From assembly GCF_011064545.1 (NCBI RefSeq), contig NZ_JAAMFG010000037.1, forward strand, positions 62,001-126,000: 64,000 bases of DNA. Direction: 5' to 3'. The position numbers were made by a program, and so were the translations under genes. How positions within the stretch are numbered: position 1 is the first letter of the stretch; each line of letters starts with the position of its first letter. This stretch comes from Wenzhouxiangella sp. XN24. Lineage in GTDB: Bacteria; Pseudomonadota; Gammaproteobacteria; Steroidobacterales; XN24. This document shows positions 13,413 to 22,895 of the stretch, piece after piece. The notes beneath the pieces were generated by a model that was given only the letters and a program-made list of their open reading frames with translations, was not told the origin of the DNA and ran no database searches.

Positions 13413-14791
13413 GCCTCTGCGGCCAGGCTGGCCGCAGCGCGGACACGGCGATTCGACAGGCGCATGAAGCGCATGTTCAACAGCAGCGCCGTCACTGTCA
13501 GCCCGGCGATCAACGCCACCCACACCGCGACCGGGCCGAGGTCCGCATGGATCCCGGCGTACCAGGCCATGGGGAAGGCGAATAACCAGTAGCTGCCGAC
13601 GTTCATGAGCATCGGCACCCGCGTGTCCTTGAAACCGCGTAACGCGCCGGCCGCGCCGACCTGCAGCCCGTCGGAAATCTGGAACACCATCGCCATGGCC
13701 AGCAGCGCGGTCGCCAGCGGCAGCAACTCGGGGTCGTTGGTGTAGAAGGCGGCGATCTGGTCGCGGAACAAAAACAGCACGAAGGCCGAGAGCGACATGA
13801 ACAGGCCGCACAGCCCGATGCCCGTCCAGCCGGCCCGCCGGGCCCGGCGCGCCTCGCCGCGTCCGAGCGCCTGTCCCACGCGAATGGTCGTGGCGGAATG
13901 GAACGCCAGCGGCACCATGAACATGGTGGCCGCGTAATTGATCGCGATCTGGTGGCCCGCCACCTGCGTCGCACCGAGCGTGGCCATGATCAGGGCGACG
14001 CCGGCGAACAGCCCGGCCTCCGCCTCGACGCTCGCGGCGATCGGGAGTCCGAGGCCGATCACTTCCCGCTGGATCGGCCAGCGCGGACCCTCGAAGCGCG
14101 TCCAAAGGGCAAAGCGATCGTAGCGACGCGACTTCAGCAGGGTGCCCAGCATGACGCCGAACATCGACCACATCGCGATCGCGCTGGCGATCCCGCAACC
14201 GACCGCGCCCAGCCGCGGGAAGCCCAGGTTGCCGTACATCAGCACCCAGTTGCCGAACACGTTGACCACGAGGCCGGCGGCCGCCGCGTACATGATCGGC
14301 CGTGTCCAGCCGACCCCTTCGCTCATGAAACGCATGGCGAGAAAAGCGTAGACCCCCGGCAGGCCGAAGGAGATCGCGAACAGGTAGCCGGAAGTCAGCG
14401 GCACGACCTCCGCTGCGACGCCGATGGCCGACAGCAGGGGCCCCGCGCCGAGCAGCAGGACGAAAGCGCAGACGGCCAGCGCCTGGCTCAGCCACAAGGC
14501 CTGGCGCAGCACGGCGCCGGCCTCCTCCCAGCGCCCGCCCCCGTAGGCGTGCGCCACGACCGGGCTGACGGCCATCAGCATGCCCAGGCCGAAGAGGAAC
14601 ACCACCATCCACAACGAGCCCCCCGTGGCCACCGCCGCGAGGTGTCCCGTGCCGAGGCGTCCGGCCATGACGGTGTCGGCGAAACTCATGCCCGCGAGCG
14701 CGAGGTTGTTGGCCACCAGCGGGCCGGCCAGCCTGAGGATGCCGACGGCCTCCGCGAGACTGCGGGCGCGTTTGGTGAGCTGCGATTGCAC
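13373..14791 (-). CDS. MATE family efflux transporter
   Basis: Inner-membrane multidrug/toxin extrusion transporter of 472 residues with about 12 hydrophobic segments in two homologous halves. Typical stretches are PLVANNLALAGMSFADTVMAGRLG near the N-terminus and GHQIAINYAATMFMVPLAFHSA in the second half, matching the NorM branch of Na+- or H+-coupled exporters. It starts with GTG. Its 3' end overlaps the convergent DUF924 gene by 40 bases. The exported substrate cannot be predicted. Confidence 0.92.
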   Translation of the reverse strand: MQSQLTKRARSLAEAVGILRLAGPLVANNLALAGMSFADTVMAGRLGTGHLAAVATGGSLWMVVFLFGLGMLMAVSPVVAHAYGGGRWEEAGAVLRQALWLSQALAVCAFVLLLGAGPLLSAIGVAAEVVPLTSGYLFAISFGLPGVYAFLAMRFMSEGVGWTRPIMYAAAAGLVVNVFGNWVLMYGNLGFPRLGAVGCGIASAIAMWSMFGVMLGTLLKSRRYDRFALWTRFEGPRWPIQREVIGLGLPIAASVEAEAGLFAGVALIMATLGATQVAGHQIAINYAATMFMVPLAFHSATTIRVGQALGRGEARRARRAGWTGIGLCGLFMSLSAFVLFLFRDQIAAFYTNDPELLPLATALLAMAMVFQISDGLQVGAAGALRGFKDTRVPMLMNVGSYWLFAFPMAWYAGIHADLGPVAVWVALIAGLTVTALLLNMRFMRLSNRRVRAAASLAAEAQPDVGAEGRGAA

Positions 14792-14912
14792 GGGCGGTTT
14801 ACCGGAGAGGGGGCGAGCATTCTACGCCACCCGGTCCTGCAAGGGACCGGCCGCATCCCGTTCCGCGTGGCGCGACCGGCCGGCTCGGGCCAGGCGCGCG
14901 TCGCGATGCCCG

Positions 14913-15566
14913 CTAGAAGCGGTAGGCGACCCCGAGGCTCAGGACGGGGTAATACTTGGCATCGTCCAGCTCCGCCTGCACACGTTCCTGTTCGAGCGCC
15001 AGGTCGTCCTGGAACTGGGCCTCCAGCGTGGGATCGTTGACGGTGCCGTTCAGCGTCACGTCCGGCGAACCGGTGAACATGACACCGAGGTCCATGGAGA
15101 AGCTCCAGTGGCCCGCGCCGACCGCATTGCCGAATCCCACGCCGAGATACGGGGCGAACCCGCTCCAGCCTACGGTCGCGTCGACCGCCGCATCGTAGGT
15201 GTTCTCGCCGATATCCAGCGAATCTTCCGCCGAACCCCTGAACTCGTTGCCCGTGTCGATGCCGCCGACAGTGATGCGGAAACGACCGGCAAACGGGTGC
15301 CAGTCGGCGAACAACGCGGCGTTGCGCAGCCGCAGGTCGCCGTCGTACTCGACGCCTTCTTCCTCGAGATCGGTGCCGTAATCGAAGGTGTAGTAACCGG
15401 CGCGCAGGTTGACCCGCTCGAGGACCGCCCAGCTCGCTTCCACGCCGAGCCCGGTGGTGCCGGCCTTGGCGCCCAGGGCGAAGGACTCAGCCGCCGCAGT
15501 GCCGCTGGCCAACAGGAGAACAGGCGCCAGGCAGACAAGACGGGCGCGCAGGGGGGTGCGTTTCAT
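14913..15566 (-). CDS. Outer-membrane beta-barrel protein
   Basis: A 217-residue exported protein with a signal peptide ending in GTAAA (cleavage around 26). The mature part alternates short amphipathic strands (SFALGAKAGTTGLGVEASWAV, VNLRAGYYTFDYG), has glycines at turns, and ends in YPVLSLGVAYRF with the terminal phenylalanine expected of proteins inserted by the BAM complex. An acidic insert near 175-205 (QDDLALEQERVQAELDD) is likely a helical loop. It resembles small OmpA/OmpW-like barrels, but no specific family was recognised. GGAGAAC lies at good spacing before the ATG at 15566. Confidence 0.75.
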   Translation of the reverse strand: MKRTPLRARLVCLAPVLLLASGTAAAESFALGAKAGTTGLGVEASWAVLERVNLRAGYYTFDYGTDLEEEGVEYDGDLRLRNAALFADWHPFAGRFRITVGGIDTGNEFRGSAEDSLDIGENTYDAAVDATVGWSGFAPYLGVGFGNAVGAGHWSFSMDLGVMFTGSPDVTLNGTVNDPTLEAQFQDDLALEQERVQAELDDAKYYPVLSLGVAYRF

Positions 15567-15647
15567 GATGCGTTCTCCAGGCAGGGGGGAGGATCGATAC
15601 CTCGAACATCGGCCGCGAAAGGGATTCCTTGAATCGCGTCGTGCCCC

Positions 15648-15675
15648 CCCGGCGCAGGGCGGTTCCCGCGCCGGG
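15648..15675. other. GC-rich hairpin between two minus-strand genes
   Basis: CCCGGCGC and GCGCCGGG form an 8-base-pair stem with a 12-base loop, just downstream (minus strand) of the small exported-protein gene and upstream of the barrel gene. No T-run follows, so it may be a weak or Rho-assisted terminator or an mRNA-stabilising hairpin. Confidence 0.4.
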
Positions 15676-15696
15676 CCACCTCTTTCCCCCGGCCCG

Positions 15697-16035
15697 TCAG
15701 TCCTCGCCGTCCGCCGCCGGCGCCTCACGTTCGCAGCTGACGACGACCTCCAGGCGCACGACTTCGCGTCGCGGCGACCAGGACATGATCGCCATGTCGC
15801 CGGACTCGATGATCGCCCGCCGCGCGCGGCCCTGCTCCGGGCCGTTGCGGAACACGGCGCTGCAGCGAACCGGTACATTCTCGTGGTTGGTGACGCGCAC
15901 CGCAGCGACCGGGCCGTCCGCATACAGCGTGCCGGTGATGTCCAGGTCGCCCACTTCCATCCTGAGTTCGCTCGGATAGGCTGCCGCGACCACGGGCAAT
16001 CCCGCGATCAGCAGGGCCGTGAAGAATCTGCGCAT
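15697..16035 (-). CDS. Small exported protein of unknown function
   Basis: A 112-residue protein with a signal peptide (RRFFTALLIAGLPVVAAA) cleaved near residue 19. The mature domain is beta-rich (LRMEVGDLDITGTLYADG, AAVRVTNHENVPVRCSAVFRNG) and contains two cysteines that could form a disulfide. It looks like a small Ig-like periplasmic domain. The start at 16035 is chosen because GGAGAG precedes it by 5 bases and it begins directly at the signal peptide; a longer frame to 16068 exists. It is divergent from hemH. Function unknown. Confidence 0.65.
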   Translation of the reverse strand: MRRFFTALLIAGLPVVAAAYPSELRMEVGDLDITGTLYADGPVAAVRVTNHENVPVRCSAVFRNGPEQGRARRAIIESGDMAIMSWSPRREVVRLEVVVSCEREAPAADGED

Positions 16036-16082
16036 GGACGCTCTCCTGCAATGCATTCCTGGGTTCAATTGTAGTCATGCCT

Positions 16083-16111
16083 ACGACAAGGCGGCACCGA
16101 CGTAGGATAAT
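16083..16111 (+). promoter_or_regulatory. Candidate sigma-70 promoter for hemH
   Basis: ACGACA (4 of 6 to the -35 consensus) and GATAAT (5 of 6 to the -10 consensus) are separated by exactly 17 bases. Transcription would begin around 16118, about 20 bases before the hemH ATG and just ahead of a CAGGAG ribosome-binding site. The assignment rests on sequence and spacing only. Confidence 0.45.
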
Positions 16112-16137
16112 GCCTCGGTGCAACAGGAGAACACGCG

Positions 16138-17268
16138 ATGACCAGATACCACGGCAGCGAGGGATTCCAGCACGGGAGCGGCGAAAAACTCGGCGTGCTC
16201 GTGACGAACCTCGGCACGCCCGATGCGCCCGAAACCGGGGCCCTGCGCCGATATCTCAAGGAATTCCTCTGGGATCCCCGCGTCGTGGAAGTGCCGCGGC
16301 CCCTGTGGTGGCTGATCCTCAACGGGGTCATCCTCCGGATTCGCCCGAGACGATCGGCCGAGGCGTATCGCTCCGTGTGGACCGAGGCCGGATCCCCGCT
16401 GCTGAGCATCTCGCAGGATCAGGTGGCCGGCATTCGCGCGCGACTGCAGGAACGGCTCGCCGGACCGGTCGAGGTGGTGCTGGGAATGCGCTACGGCAAC
16501 CCGTCGATCCCCTCCGCGCTGAGGCAATTGCATGACGCCAACGTGCGGCGCCTGCTCGTGCTGCCCCTCTACCCGCAGTATTCCGCCAGCACCAGCGCCT
16601 CCACCTTCGACGCCGTCGCCGCCACGCTGATGGGCTGGCGCTGGATCCCGGATCTCAGGTTCATCAGTCGCTACCACGACGAGCCCGATTACATCGAGGC
16701 GCTCGCCGCGAGCATCCGCGAACACTGGGCCGAAAAAGGACGCGGTGAACACCTGGTCATGAGCTTCCATGGCGTACCCCGGCGCTATCTCGATGCCGGC
16801 GACCCTTACCATTGCCAGTGCCTCAAGACCGGGCGCCTGCTGGCCGAGCGCCTCGGCCTCGAGCACGGCAGCTGGTCGGTGACCTTCCAGTCGCGTTTCG
16901 GCCGCGAGGAATGGCTGAAGCCCTACACGGATGCCTCGATCCGCGCCCTCGGCGAGCGCGGCGTGAAGCGTCTCGACGTCATCTGCCCGGGATTCTCCGC
17001 CGACTGCCTCGAGACGATCGAGGAAATCGGGGTGGAAAACGCCGAGTATTTCCACGAGGCGGGCGGCGAGACACTGAACTACATTCCCTGCCTGAACAGC
17101 CGGCAGGACCACCTCGACTTCCTCGCCGACCTGGCACAGCGGCACCTGCAGGGCTGGCCGGAGACCGGTCCCGCACCTGATCCGGCCGCGCTGGAAGCGG
17201 AATCCGCGGCCAGCCGGGAACGGGCCGCGGCACGCACGGCGGCCCGGGAAGCCGGCGAACTCGGTTGA
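16138..17268 (+). CDS. hemH: Ferrochelatase
   Basis: Inserts Fe2+ into protoporphyrin IX in the last step of heme synthesis. The 376-residue protein has the N-terminal LGVLVTNLGTPDAPE, LPLYPQYSASTSAST, the catalytic histidine in MSFHGVPRRY, TFQSRFGREEWLKPYT, and the metal-site glutamate region in CLETIEEIG. The C-terminal tail of about 40 residues is alanine/arginine-rich and longer than in E. coli. The stop shares a base with the start of the next gene (TGATG), so the downstream VOC protein is translationally coupled. Confidence 0.97.
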   Translation: MTRYHGSEGFQHGSGEKLGVLVTNLGTPDAPETGALRRYLKEFLWDPRVVEVPRPLWWLILNGVILRIRPRRSAEAYRSVWTEAGSPLLSISQDQVAGIRARLQERLAGPVEVVLGMRYGNPSIPSALRQLHDANVRRLLVLPLYPQYSASTSASTFDAVAATLMGWRWIPDLRFISRYHDEPDYIEALAASIREHWAEKGRGEHLVMSFHGVPRRYLDAGDPYHCQCLKTGRLLAERLGLEHGSWSVTFQSRFGREEWLKPYTDASIRALGERGVKRLDVICPGFSADCLETIEEIGVENAEYFHEAGGETLNYIPCLNSRQDHLDFLADLAQRHLQGWPETGPAPDPAALEAESAASRERAAARTAAREAGELG

Positions 17269-17942
17269 TGCTGGGCAGCTTCTTCGAATTGAGCGTGTGG
17301 AGCCGCGACGTCGCTGCGTCCGCCGCCTTCTGGGAAGGCCTGGGGTTCACCCAGGGCGTGGTCGGCGACACCTGGCCGCACCGCTGCGCAGTGCTGCATG
17401 ACGATCGACTCGCTCTCGGCCTGCATGCCTATGAATTCGATTCGCCGTCGCTGACCTGGGTGCGGCCCGGGCTCGCGGAGGCGCTGCCGGAACTTCGCGC
17501 GCTGGGTCTCGCTTTCGAATTCGCCAAGACGGGACCGGACGAGTTTCACGAGGCCGGATTTCGCGATCCCGCAGGCCAGGTGGTCACCTTGCTAGAGGCC
17601 CGCACCTGGTCGCCCGGCCCGACCCGGCCGCCGCTGGCGACGCTGCTGGGCCACTTTCGCGAGTATCGCTACGCGACGGCGGATCCCGCCGCGGTCACGG
17701 CCTTCTGGGAAACACTGGGCCTGGTCCAGGATCTCGACGGGCCGCGCGCCATCGCCACGGGCATCACCCTCGCGCCGCGGTCCGGCCTGGGCGCGCCGGT
17801 GCTGGCTTTCGAGCAAGACGACCTGGCGGCGGCGGCCGCGCGCCTGGGGGAACGCGGCTACGCGGTGGATGCCGACGCGGGCGTCGTGCGCCTGGGCGCA
17901 CCCGACGGCCTGCAGATCGTCATCGAGTCCGCTGAAGGCTGA
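17268..17942 (+). CDS. Two-domain VOC (glyoxalase-fold) protein
   Basis: A 224-residue protein with two tandem vicinal-oxygen-chelate modules. The first (about 1-110) begins FFELSVWSRDVAASAAFWEGLGF and ends FRDPAGQVVTLLEAR; the second (about 125-222) has EYRYATADPAAVTAFWETLGLV and ends APDGLQIVIE in near form. Substrate and metal usage cannot be told. The ATG overlaps the hemH stop by one base, suggesting a role linked to heme synthesis or to its by-products, though that is only inferred from position. Confidence 0.8.
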   Translation: MLGSFFELSVWSRDVAASAAFWEGLGFTQGVVGDTWPHRCAVLHDDRLALGLHAYEFDSPSLTWVRPGLAEALPELRALGLAFEFAKTGPDEFHEAGFRDPAGQVVTLLEARTWSPGPTRPPLATLLGHFREYRYATADPAAVTAFWETLGLVQDLDGPRAIATGITLAPRSGLGAPVLAFEQDDLAAAAARLGERGYAVDADAGVVRLGAPDGLQIVIESAEG

Positions 17943-17974
17943 GCGGCGCGGACGGCTGAGCGGCGCGGACGGCT
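17941..17974. repeat. 17-bp tandem duplication at the end of the VOC gene
   Basis: The unit GAGCGGCGCGGACGGCT occurs twice without a mismatch, immediately after the VOC gene, and a third partial copy (GAGCG) follows. The TGA that ends the gene is formed at the junction (GCT GAG), so each copy re-creates the same CTGAG context. It sits in the 74-base gap to the convergent kinase-like gene. Confidence 0.9.
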
Positions 17975-18016
17975 GAGCGCGCCGCGGGCGCGGGCGGACT
18001 CTGCGCACCGCGACGA

Positions 18017-18904
18017 TCAGGCGCCGGCGGACTCGGCGAGCAGCCGCTCGATGAGTTGCGCCGCCTGGCCGAAATACGCACCGCCGAACAGCGTGGCGTG
18101 ATTCATGACGTGATACAGCTGGTAAAGGCGCACGCGGCGCTCACGACCGGGTGCGGGGGCCAGCACCTCATCGTAGGCCGCAAAGAAATCCGGGGCGAAG
18201 CCGCCGAACAGGCGGGCCATCGCGAGATCGCACTCCGCATCGCCGTAATGCACGGCCGGGTCGAACACCACCGGCCCGCCCTGCGGATCCGCCGCGCGAT
18301 TGCCGCTCCACAGGTCGCCATGCAAGAGCGCCGGCGCCGGTCGCCGCCCGGCCAGCAAGGCGGGCACGTGCGCCTGCAGGCGCCGCGCCTGTACCACCAG
18401 CGACGGCGGCCAGCCGGCCCGCGCACCCATCTCGGCCTGCGCACCGATGCGCCGCGTGGCGAAGAACTCAGCCCAGTCGTCGCTGCGGGCATTGGGCTGC
18501 GGCGTCGCGCCGATGGCGTTGTCGCGTCGCCAGCCGAAGAAAGCGCCGCCCGCCAGGTGCTGCTGCGCGAGGGCCGTGCCGAGCGCTGCATCCGAGCGTG
18601 AAGTCGGGGAGCGCAGCTCGAGCCATTCCAGCGCCAGCCAGGACGTGCCGTTCGCGGTACCGCCGGCGAGCACCGCCGGCACGCGTAGAAAACCCGCCTC
18701 GTGCAGCCCGGCCAGCCCATCGGCCTCCGCTTCCAGCTGCCAGCCCGACGACGCCGGACAGCTCTTCAGGAACAGGGGGCCGTCGGCGCCGTCGAGACGC
18801 GTGGCGGCGTGGATGCAACCCCCGCCGACAGGCCGGGCGCTGGATGGGTCGAGGGCGAATCCCGCATCGCCGAGCGCCGCGATGACGGCGTCGAGTTCAG
18901 TCAA
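18017..18904 (-). CDS. Fructosamine kinase family protein
   Basis: A 295-residue small-molecule kinase of the fructosamine-3-kinase/aminoglycoside phosphotransferase fold. The catalytic loop is LLHGDLWSGN, the magnesium-binding motif FDPAVHYGDAECDLAM, and the nucleotide-loop lysine lies in PLFLKSCP. Members phosphorylate sugar adducts on protein lysines or free ribulosamines so that they fall off; the actual substrate here is unknown. The start codon overlaps the end of the HNH endonuclease gene by 8 bases, so the two form an operon. Confidence 0.88.
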   Translation of the reverse strand: MTELDAVIAALGDAGFALDPSSARPVGGGCIHAATRLDGADGPLFLKSCPASSGWQLEAEADGLAGLHEAGFLRVPAVLAGGTANGTSWLALEWLELRSPTSRSDAALGTALAQQHLAGGAFFGWRRDNAIGATPQPNARSDDWAEFFATRRIGAQAEMGARAGWPPSLVVQARRLQAHVPALLAGRRPAPALLHGDLWSGNRAADPQGGPVVFDPAVHYGDAECDLAMARLFGGFAPDFFAAYDEVLAPAPGRERRVRLYQLYHVMNHATLFGGAYFGQAAQLIERLLAESAGA

Positions 18905-19565
18905 GGGTCAGCGTCGCGCCGGCGCGATGCGACAACCATCCCGCCCCGGCAGGCGCGACGCCGTCGGGTGCGATGCCGCTGAGGCGTGCGTGCAACGGAC
19001 TCTTGCGCGGGAAATGCGCCAGCAGGTATTCCATCTGGTCGGCCAGCACCCGGCGCCCCTTCAGGTAGATGTACTCGGCATAGGTCGGCTGGAAGGGCAC
19101 GGCGAGCAGTTGCATGCCGGCCTGCTCGGGCGTCCTGCCGGCCTTGTGGTTGTTGCAGCGACGACAGGCGGTGACGACATTGGTCCAGCAGTCCCGTCCG
19201 CCGCGGGACAGGGGCGTCACGTGATCGCGCGACAGGTCCACGACCAGGAAATGTTCGCCGCAATAAAGACAGAGGTTGGCGTCGCGACGAAACAGCGTGG
19301 GATTGTTGAGCGGCGGTGAATAGGCCTCCGAGGCCGGGTAGGCGGCGCCGTGGCCGTAGGTCGCGATGATGCTCGACACCTCGACCACGGTACGATTGCC
19401 GGTGCGGGCGTTGATGCCGCCGCGCAGGCGGAACAATGGCCGCCCGCACTCGTAGGCCACCTGTTCCATGTGGTACAGGCGCACGGCGCACCGGTAGTCG
19501 ACCCACTCGAGGGGCATGCCGGCCACATCGGTGCGCAGGATCTGTTGGCTCAGGGATGCTCCCAT
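18897..19565 (-). CDS. HNH endonuclease family protein
   Basis: A 222-residue protein with a central HNH nuclease motif: zinc-binding CLYCGE, the catalytic SRDHVTPLSRGG with D-H, and TACRRCNNHKAGRTP. This single-domain arrangement is widespread in bacteria as a conserved stand-alone HNH protein of unknown role. The start at 19565 (MGASLSQQILRTD) is preferred over the longer frame to 19634 because the extra residues are unlike the family and AGGGA lies upstream. It is the first gene of an operon with the fructosamine-kinase-like gene. Confidence 0.88.
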   Translation of the reverse strand: MGASLSQQILRTDVAGMPLEWVDYRCAVRLYHMEQVAYECGRPLFRLRGGINARTGNRTVVEVSSIIATYGHGAAYPASEAYSPPLNNPTLFRRDANLCLYCGEHFLVVDLSRDHVTPLSRGGRDCWTNVVTACRRCNNHKAGRTPEQAGMQLLAVPFQPTYAEYIYLKGRRVLADQMEYLLAHFPRKSPLHARLSGIAPDGVAPAGAGWLSHRAGATLTLD

Positions 19566-19657
19566 GGCGAACTCGTTCCCTACACGCGGCCTTGCCGTTG
19601 CCCGTGTTATTCCAGAAGGCCGGGCGAAAATCAATCGGGAGGCAACATCCCCGAATC

Positions 19658-19687
19658 TTGCTGTACACTCAGTCGCCGTAAGAATAA
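19658..19687 (+). promoter_or_regulatory. Candidate promoter of the pnt operon
   Basis: TTGCTG and GAATAA hexamers separated by 18 bases, in a locally AT-richer stretch. Transcription would start near 19694, followed by a strong GGGGGAGG ribosome-binding site 7 bases before the pntAA ATG at 19718. Both hexamers are only partial matches to consensus. Confidence 0.35.
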
Positions 19688-19717
19688 GGGCGGACTGACG
19701 CCCGGGGGAGGCTGCCG

Positions 19718-20856
<1,139 letters not shown>

Positions 20857-20860
<4 letters not shown>

Positions 20861-21159
20861 TCGGCGGAATCGAGGGGTTTTTCATCGCGCTCTACATCTT
20901 CATGCTCGCCGCCTTCACCGGCTACGAGATCATCGCCCGCGTACCGGTCATCCTGCATACGCCGCTGATGTCCGGCTCCAATTTCGTGCACGGTATCGTG
21001 CTGGTGGGGTGCATGGTCGCGCTCGGCACGGCCGAGACGCTGGCGGGCCAGGTCATCGGCTTCCTCGGCGTCGTGCTCGGTGCGGGCAACGCGGTCGGCG
21101 GCTACGTGGTGACGGAGCGAATGCTCGAGATGTTCAAGGCCAGCGGGGAGCGCAAGTAA
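20857..21159 (+). CDS. pntAB: NAD(P) transhydrogenase subunit alpha 2 (membrane)
   Basis: A 100-residue membrane subunit with three hydrophobic helices (about 5-24, 42-60, 64-85), corresponding to the first membrane helices of the alpha subunit. The segments IFMLAAFTGYEIIARVP and HTPLMSGSNFVHGIVLVG are typical. It starts in an ATGA overlap with pntAA, and its TAA shares a base with the ATG of pntB (TAATG). Confidence 0.96.
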
Positions 21160-22538
21160 TGGGCTTCGCGACCTTCATGATCAAGGCGAGCTATTTCGTC
21201 GCGGCGTTGCTGTTCATCATCGGGCTGAAGCGCATGAGTTCCCCGCGCACCGCGCGTGGCGGCGTCGTATGGGCCGGCTGGGGCATGGTGCTCGCGACGG
21301 TCGTGACGTTCTTCTGGCCAGGCATGAGCGCATTCAACATCGGGTTGATCCTGGTTGCCATCCTGCTCGGTGGCGGACTCGCCTGGTGGACCGGCAAAAA
21401 GGTCGCGATGACCGACATGCCGCAGATGATCGCGCTGTACAACGGCATGGGCGGCGGCGCCGCCGGGGCCATCGCAGCGGTGACCCTTTACAAGGGCGCG
21501 CCGGACTCGCTCACGGTCGGCTTACTGGCGGTGCTCGGCGGCCTGATCGGTTCGGTGTCGTTCTCCGGCAGCCTGATCGCCTTTGCCAAGTTGCAGGGCT
21601 GGATGAAAAAGCCGATCCGCTTCCGCACCGTGAACCAGGTCAACGCGGTGCTGCTGCTGGGCTCGTTGATCATCGGCCTGTTCCTGCTCGGCAACTACCC
21701 CGCCCACACCACGCTGGTGACGCTGTTCTTCGTGCTGGCGCTGGTGGCCGGCATCATGCTCACCAGCCCGATCGGCGGGGCCGACATGCCGGTGGTGATC
21801 TCGCTGTACAACGCCCTGACCGGGCTGGCCGTCGCCTTCAAGGGCTTCGTGCTGGACAACGAGGCCATGATCATCGCGGGCACCGTCGTGGGCGCGGCCG
21901 GCACCCTCCTGACGCAGCTGATGGCCAAGGCGATGAACCGCTCGCTGGCCAGCGTGCTGTTCAGCGCCTTCGGCGACGAGTCGGTGGACAGCGGGGAGGT
22001 CGAGGGCAGCCTCAAGCCCATCGAGAGCTCCGACGCCGGCATCATGATGGCCTTCTCGGACCGGGTCATCATCATCCCCGGCTACGGCCTGGCGGTCGCC
22101 CAGGCGCAGCACAAGGTCTGGGAACTGGCCCAGCTGCTGCAGTCGAAAGGCGTGAAGGTCCGCTTCGCCATCCACCCCGTCGCCGGGCGGATGCCCGGCC
22201 ACATGAACGTGCTGCTCGCGGAAGCCGGCGTACCCTATGACCTGATCGCCGACCTCGACGAGATCAATCCCGATTTCGACACCACCGACGTGGCGCTGGT
22301 CATCGGCGCCAACGACGTGGTCAACCCGGTGGCGCGCACGGATCCGTCCAGCCCGATCTACGGCATGCCGATCCTGAACGCCGACAAGGCGAAGAACGTC
22401 ATCGTGATCAAGCGCGGCAAGGGCAAGGGCTTCTCCGGGATCGAGAACCGCCTCTTCTATCTCGACAACACCCGCATGCTCTACGGCGACGGCCAGGCGG
22501 CGGTCTCGGAACTGATCCACGCGATCAAGGCCAGCTGA
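21159..22538 (+). CDS. pntB: NAD(P) transhydrogenase subunit beta
   Basis: The 459-residue beta subunit: eight or nine membrane helices forming the proton channel (about 1-265), followed by the NADP(H)-binding domain. The latter has IIIPGYGLAVAQAQ, HPVAGRMPGHMNVLLAEA and DVALVIGANDVVNPVA. The start shares its A with the stop of pntAB. It is the last gene of the operon and is followed by a strong hairpin terminator at 22565. Confidence 0.97.
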   Translation: MGFATFMIKASYFVAALLFIIGLKRMSSPRTARGGVVWAGWGMVLATVVTFFWPGMSAFNIGLILVAILLGGGLAWWTGKKVAMTDMPQMIALYNGMGGGAAGAIAAVTLYKGAPDSLTVGLLAVLGGLIGSVSFSGSLIAFAKLQGWMKKPIRFRTVNQVNAVLLLGSLIIGLFLLGNYPAHTTLVTLFFVLALVAGIMLTSPIGGADMPVVISLYNALTGLAVAFKGFVLDNEAMIIAGTVVGAAGTLLTQLMAKAMNRSLASVLFSAFGDESVDSGEVEGSLKPIESSDAGIMMAFSDRVIIIPGYGLAVAQAQHKVWELAQLLQSKGVKVRFAIHPVAGRMPGHMNVLLAEAGVPYDLIADLDEINPDFDTTDVALVIGANDVVNPVARTDPSSPIYGMPILNADKAKNVIVIKRGKGKGFSGIENRLFYLDNTRMLYGDGQAAVSELIHAIKAS

Positions 22539-22564
22539 GGCGCCCGGAGGCCAAGAGAAGCGGC

Positions 22565-22600
22565 GGGCGCGAGCGGCGTTTCTCGTCGCTCGCGCCCTTT
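22565..22600 (+). terminator. Intrinsic terminator after pntB
   Basis: A perfect 11-base-pair stem (GGGCGCGAGCG with CGCTCGCGCCC), extendable inward to 14 pairs with a 5-base loop, is followed by TTT. It starts 26 bases after the pntB stop. The T-run is short, but stem strength and position make termination likely. Confidence 0.75.
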
Positions 22601-22678
22601 CCGGAGCCCCATTTGCCCGGTCGCGGCGAGCCTTTACAAGGGCTTGGGAAGGTGCCGCAGGCTACGTACTCCGCGCAC

Positions 22679-22687
22679 TTATTCACA
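22679..22687 (+). promoter_or_regulatory. DnaA-box match TTATTCACA
   Basis: A perfect match to the DnaA-box consensus TTWTNCACA, 140 bases into the intergenic region between pntB and priA. It is 180 bases upstream of the paired boxes at 22859-22881, with an AT-rich stretch between. A single 9-mer can occur by chance, so its meaning depends on the cluster. Confidence 0.5.
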
Positions 22688-22750
22688 ACACCCTGAAAAT
22701 ACCGTGTCAAAACCGTGTCGCCGAACAAAGCACCACAACAAGGAACCGGA

Positions 22751-22800
22751 ACTGACTGATTATCATGACATTTTGTCTATGATTATTTTTTGACCAAACT
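22751..22800. other. AT-rich segment with imperfect dyad (possible unwinding element)
   Basis: About fifty bases with only about a third G+C in an otherwise very GC-rich region. It contains an imperfect inverted repeat (ATCATGACA at 22762-22770 against TGTCTATGAT at 22774-22783) followed by a T-rich run. It could be a DNA-unwinding element, an operator, or part of the priA promoter. The only promoter-like pair seen downstream is TTGAAG (22811) with TATTCC, 18 bases apart. The rest of the 357-base pntB-priA gap contains no gene. Confidence 0.4.
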
Positions 22801-22858
22801 AAGTGCCCCCTTGAAGTGACGCGGACCGCACCACTATTCCGACCACTCTTCCACAGAG

Positions 22859-22881
22859 TTATCCACAGCTTCTGTGGACAA
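22859..22881. promoter_or_regulatory. Inverted pair of DnaA boxes upstream of priA
   Basis: TTATCCACAG and CTGTGGACAA are separated by CTT, forming a nearly perfect 10-base inverted repeat (one mismatch). The left arm contains the perfect DnaA-box TTATCCACA; the right arm on the minus strand reads TTGTCCACA, one base off. A further weak match (TCTTCCACA) lies just upstream at 22848. The pair ends 15 bases before the priA start codon, so it may regulate priA or belong to an origin-like region. Confidence 0.6.
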
Positions 22882-22895
22882 CTCGAGACGCCCCA

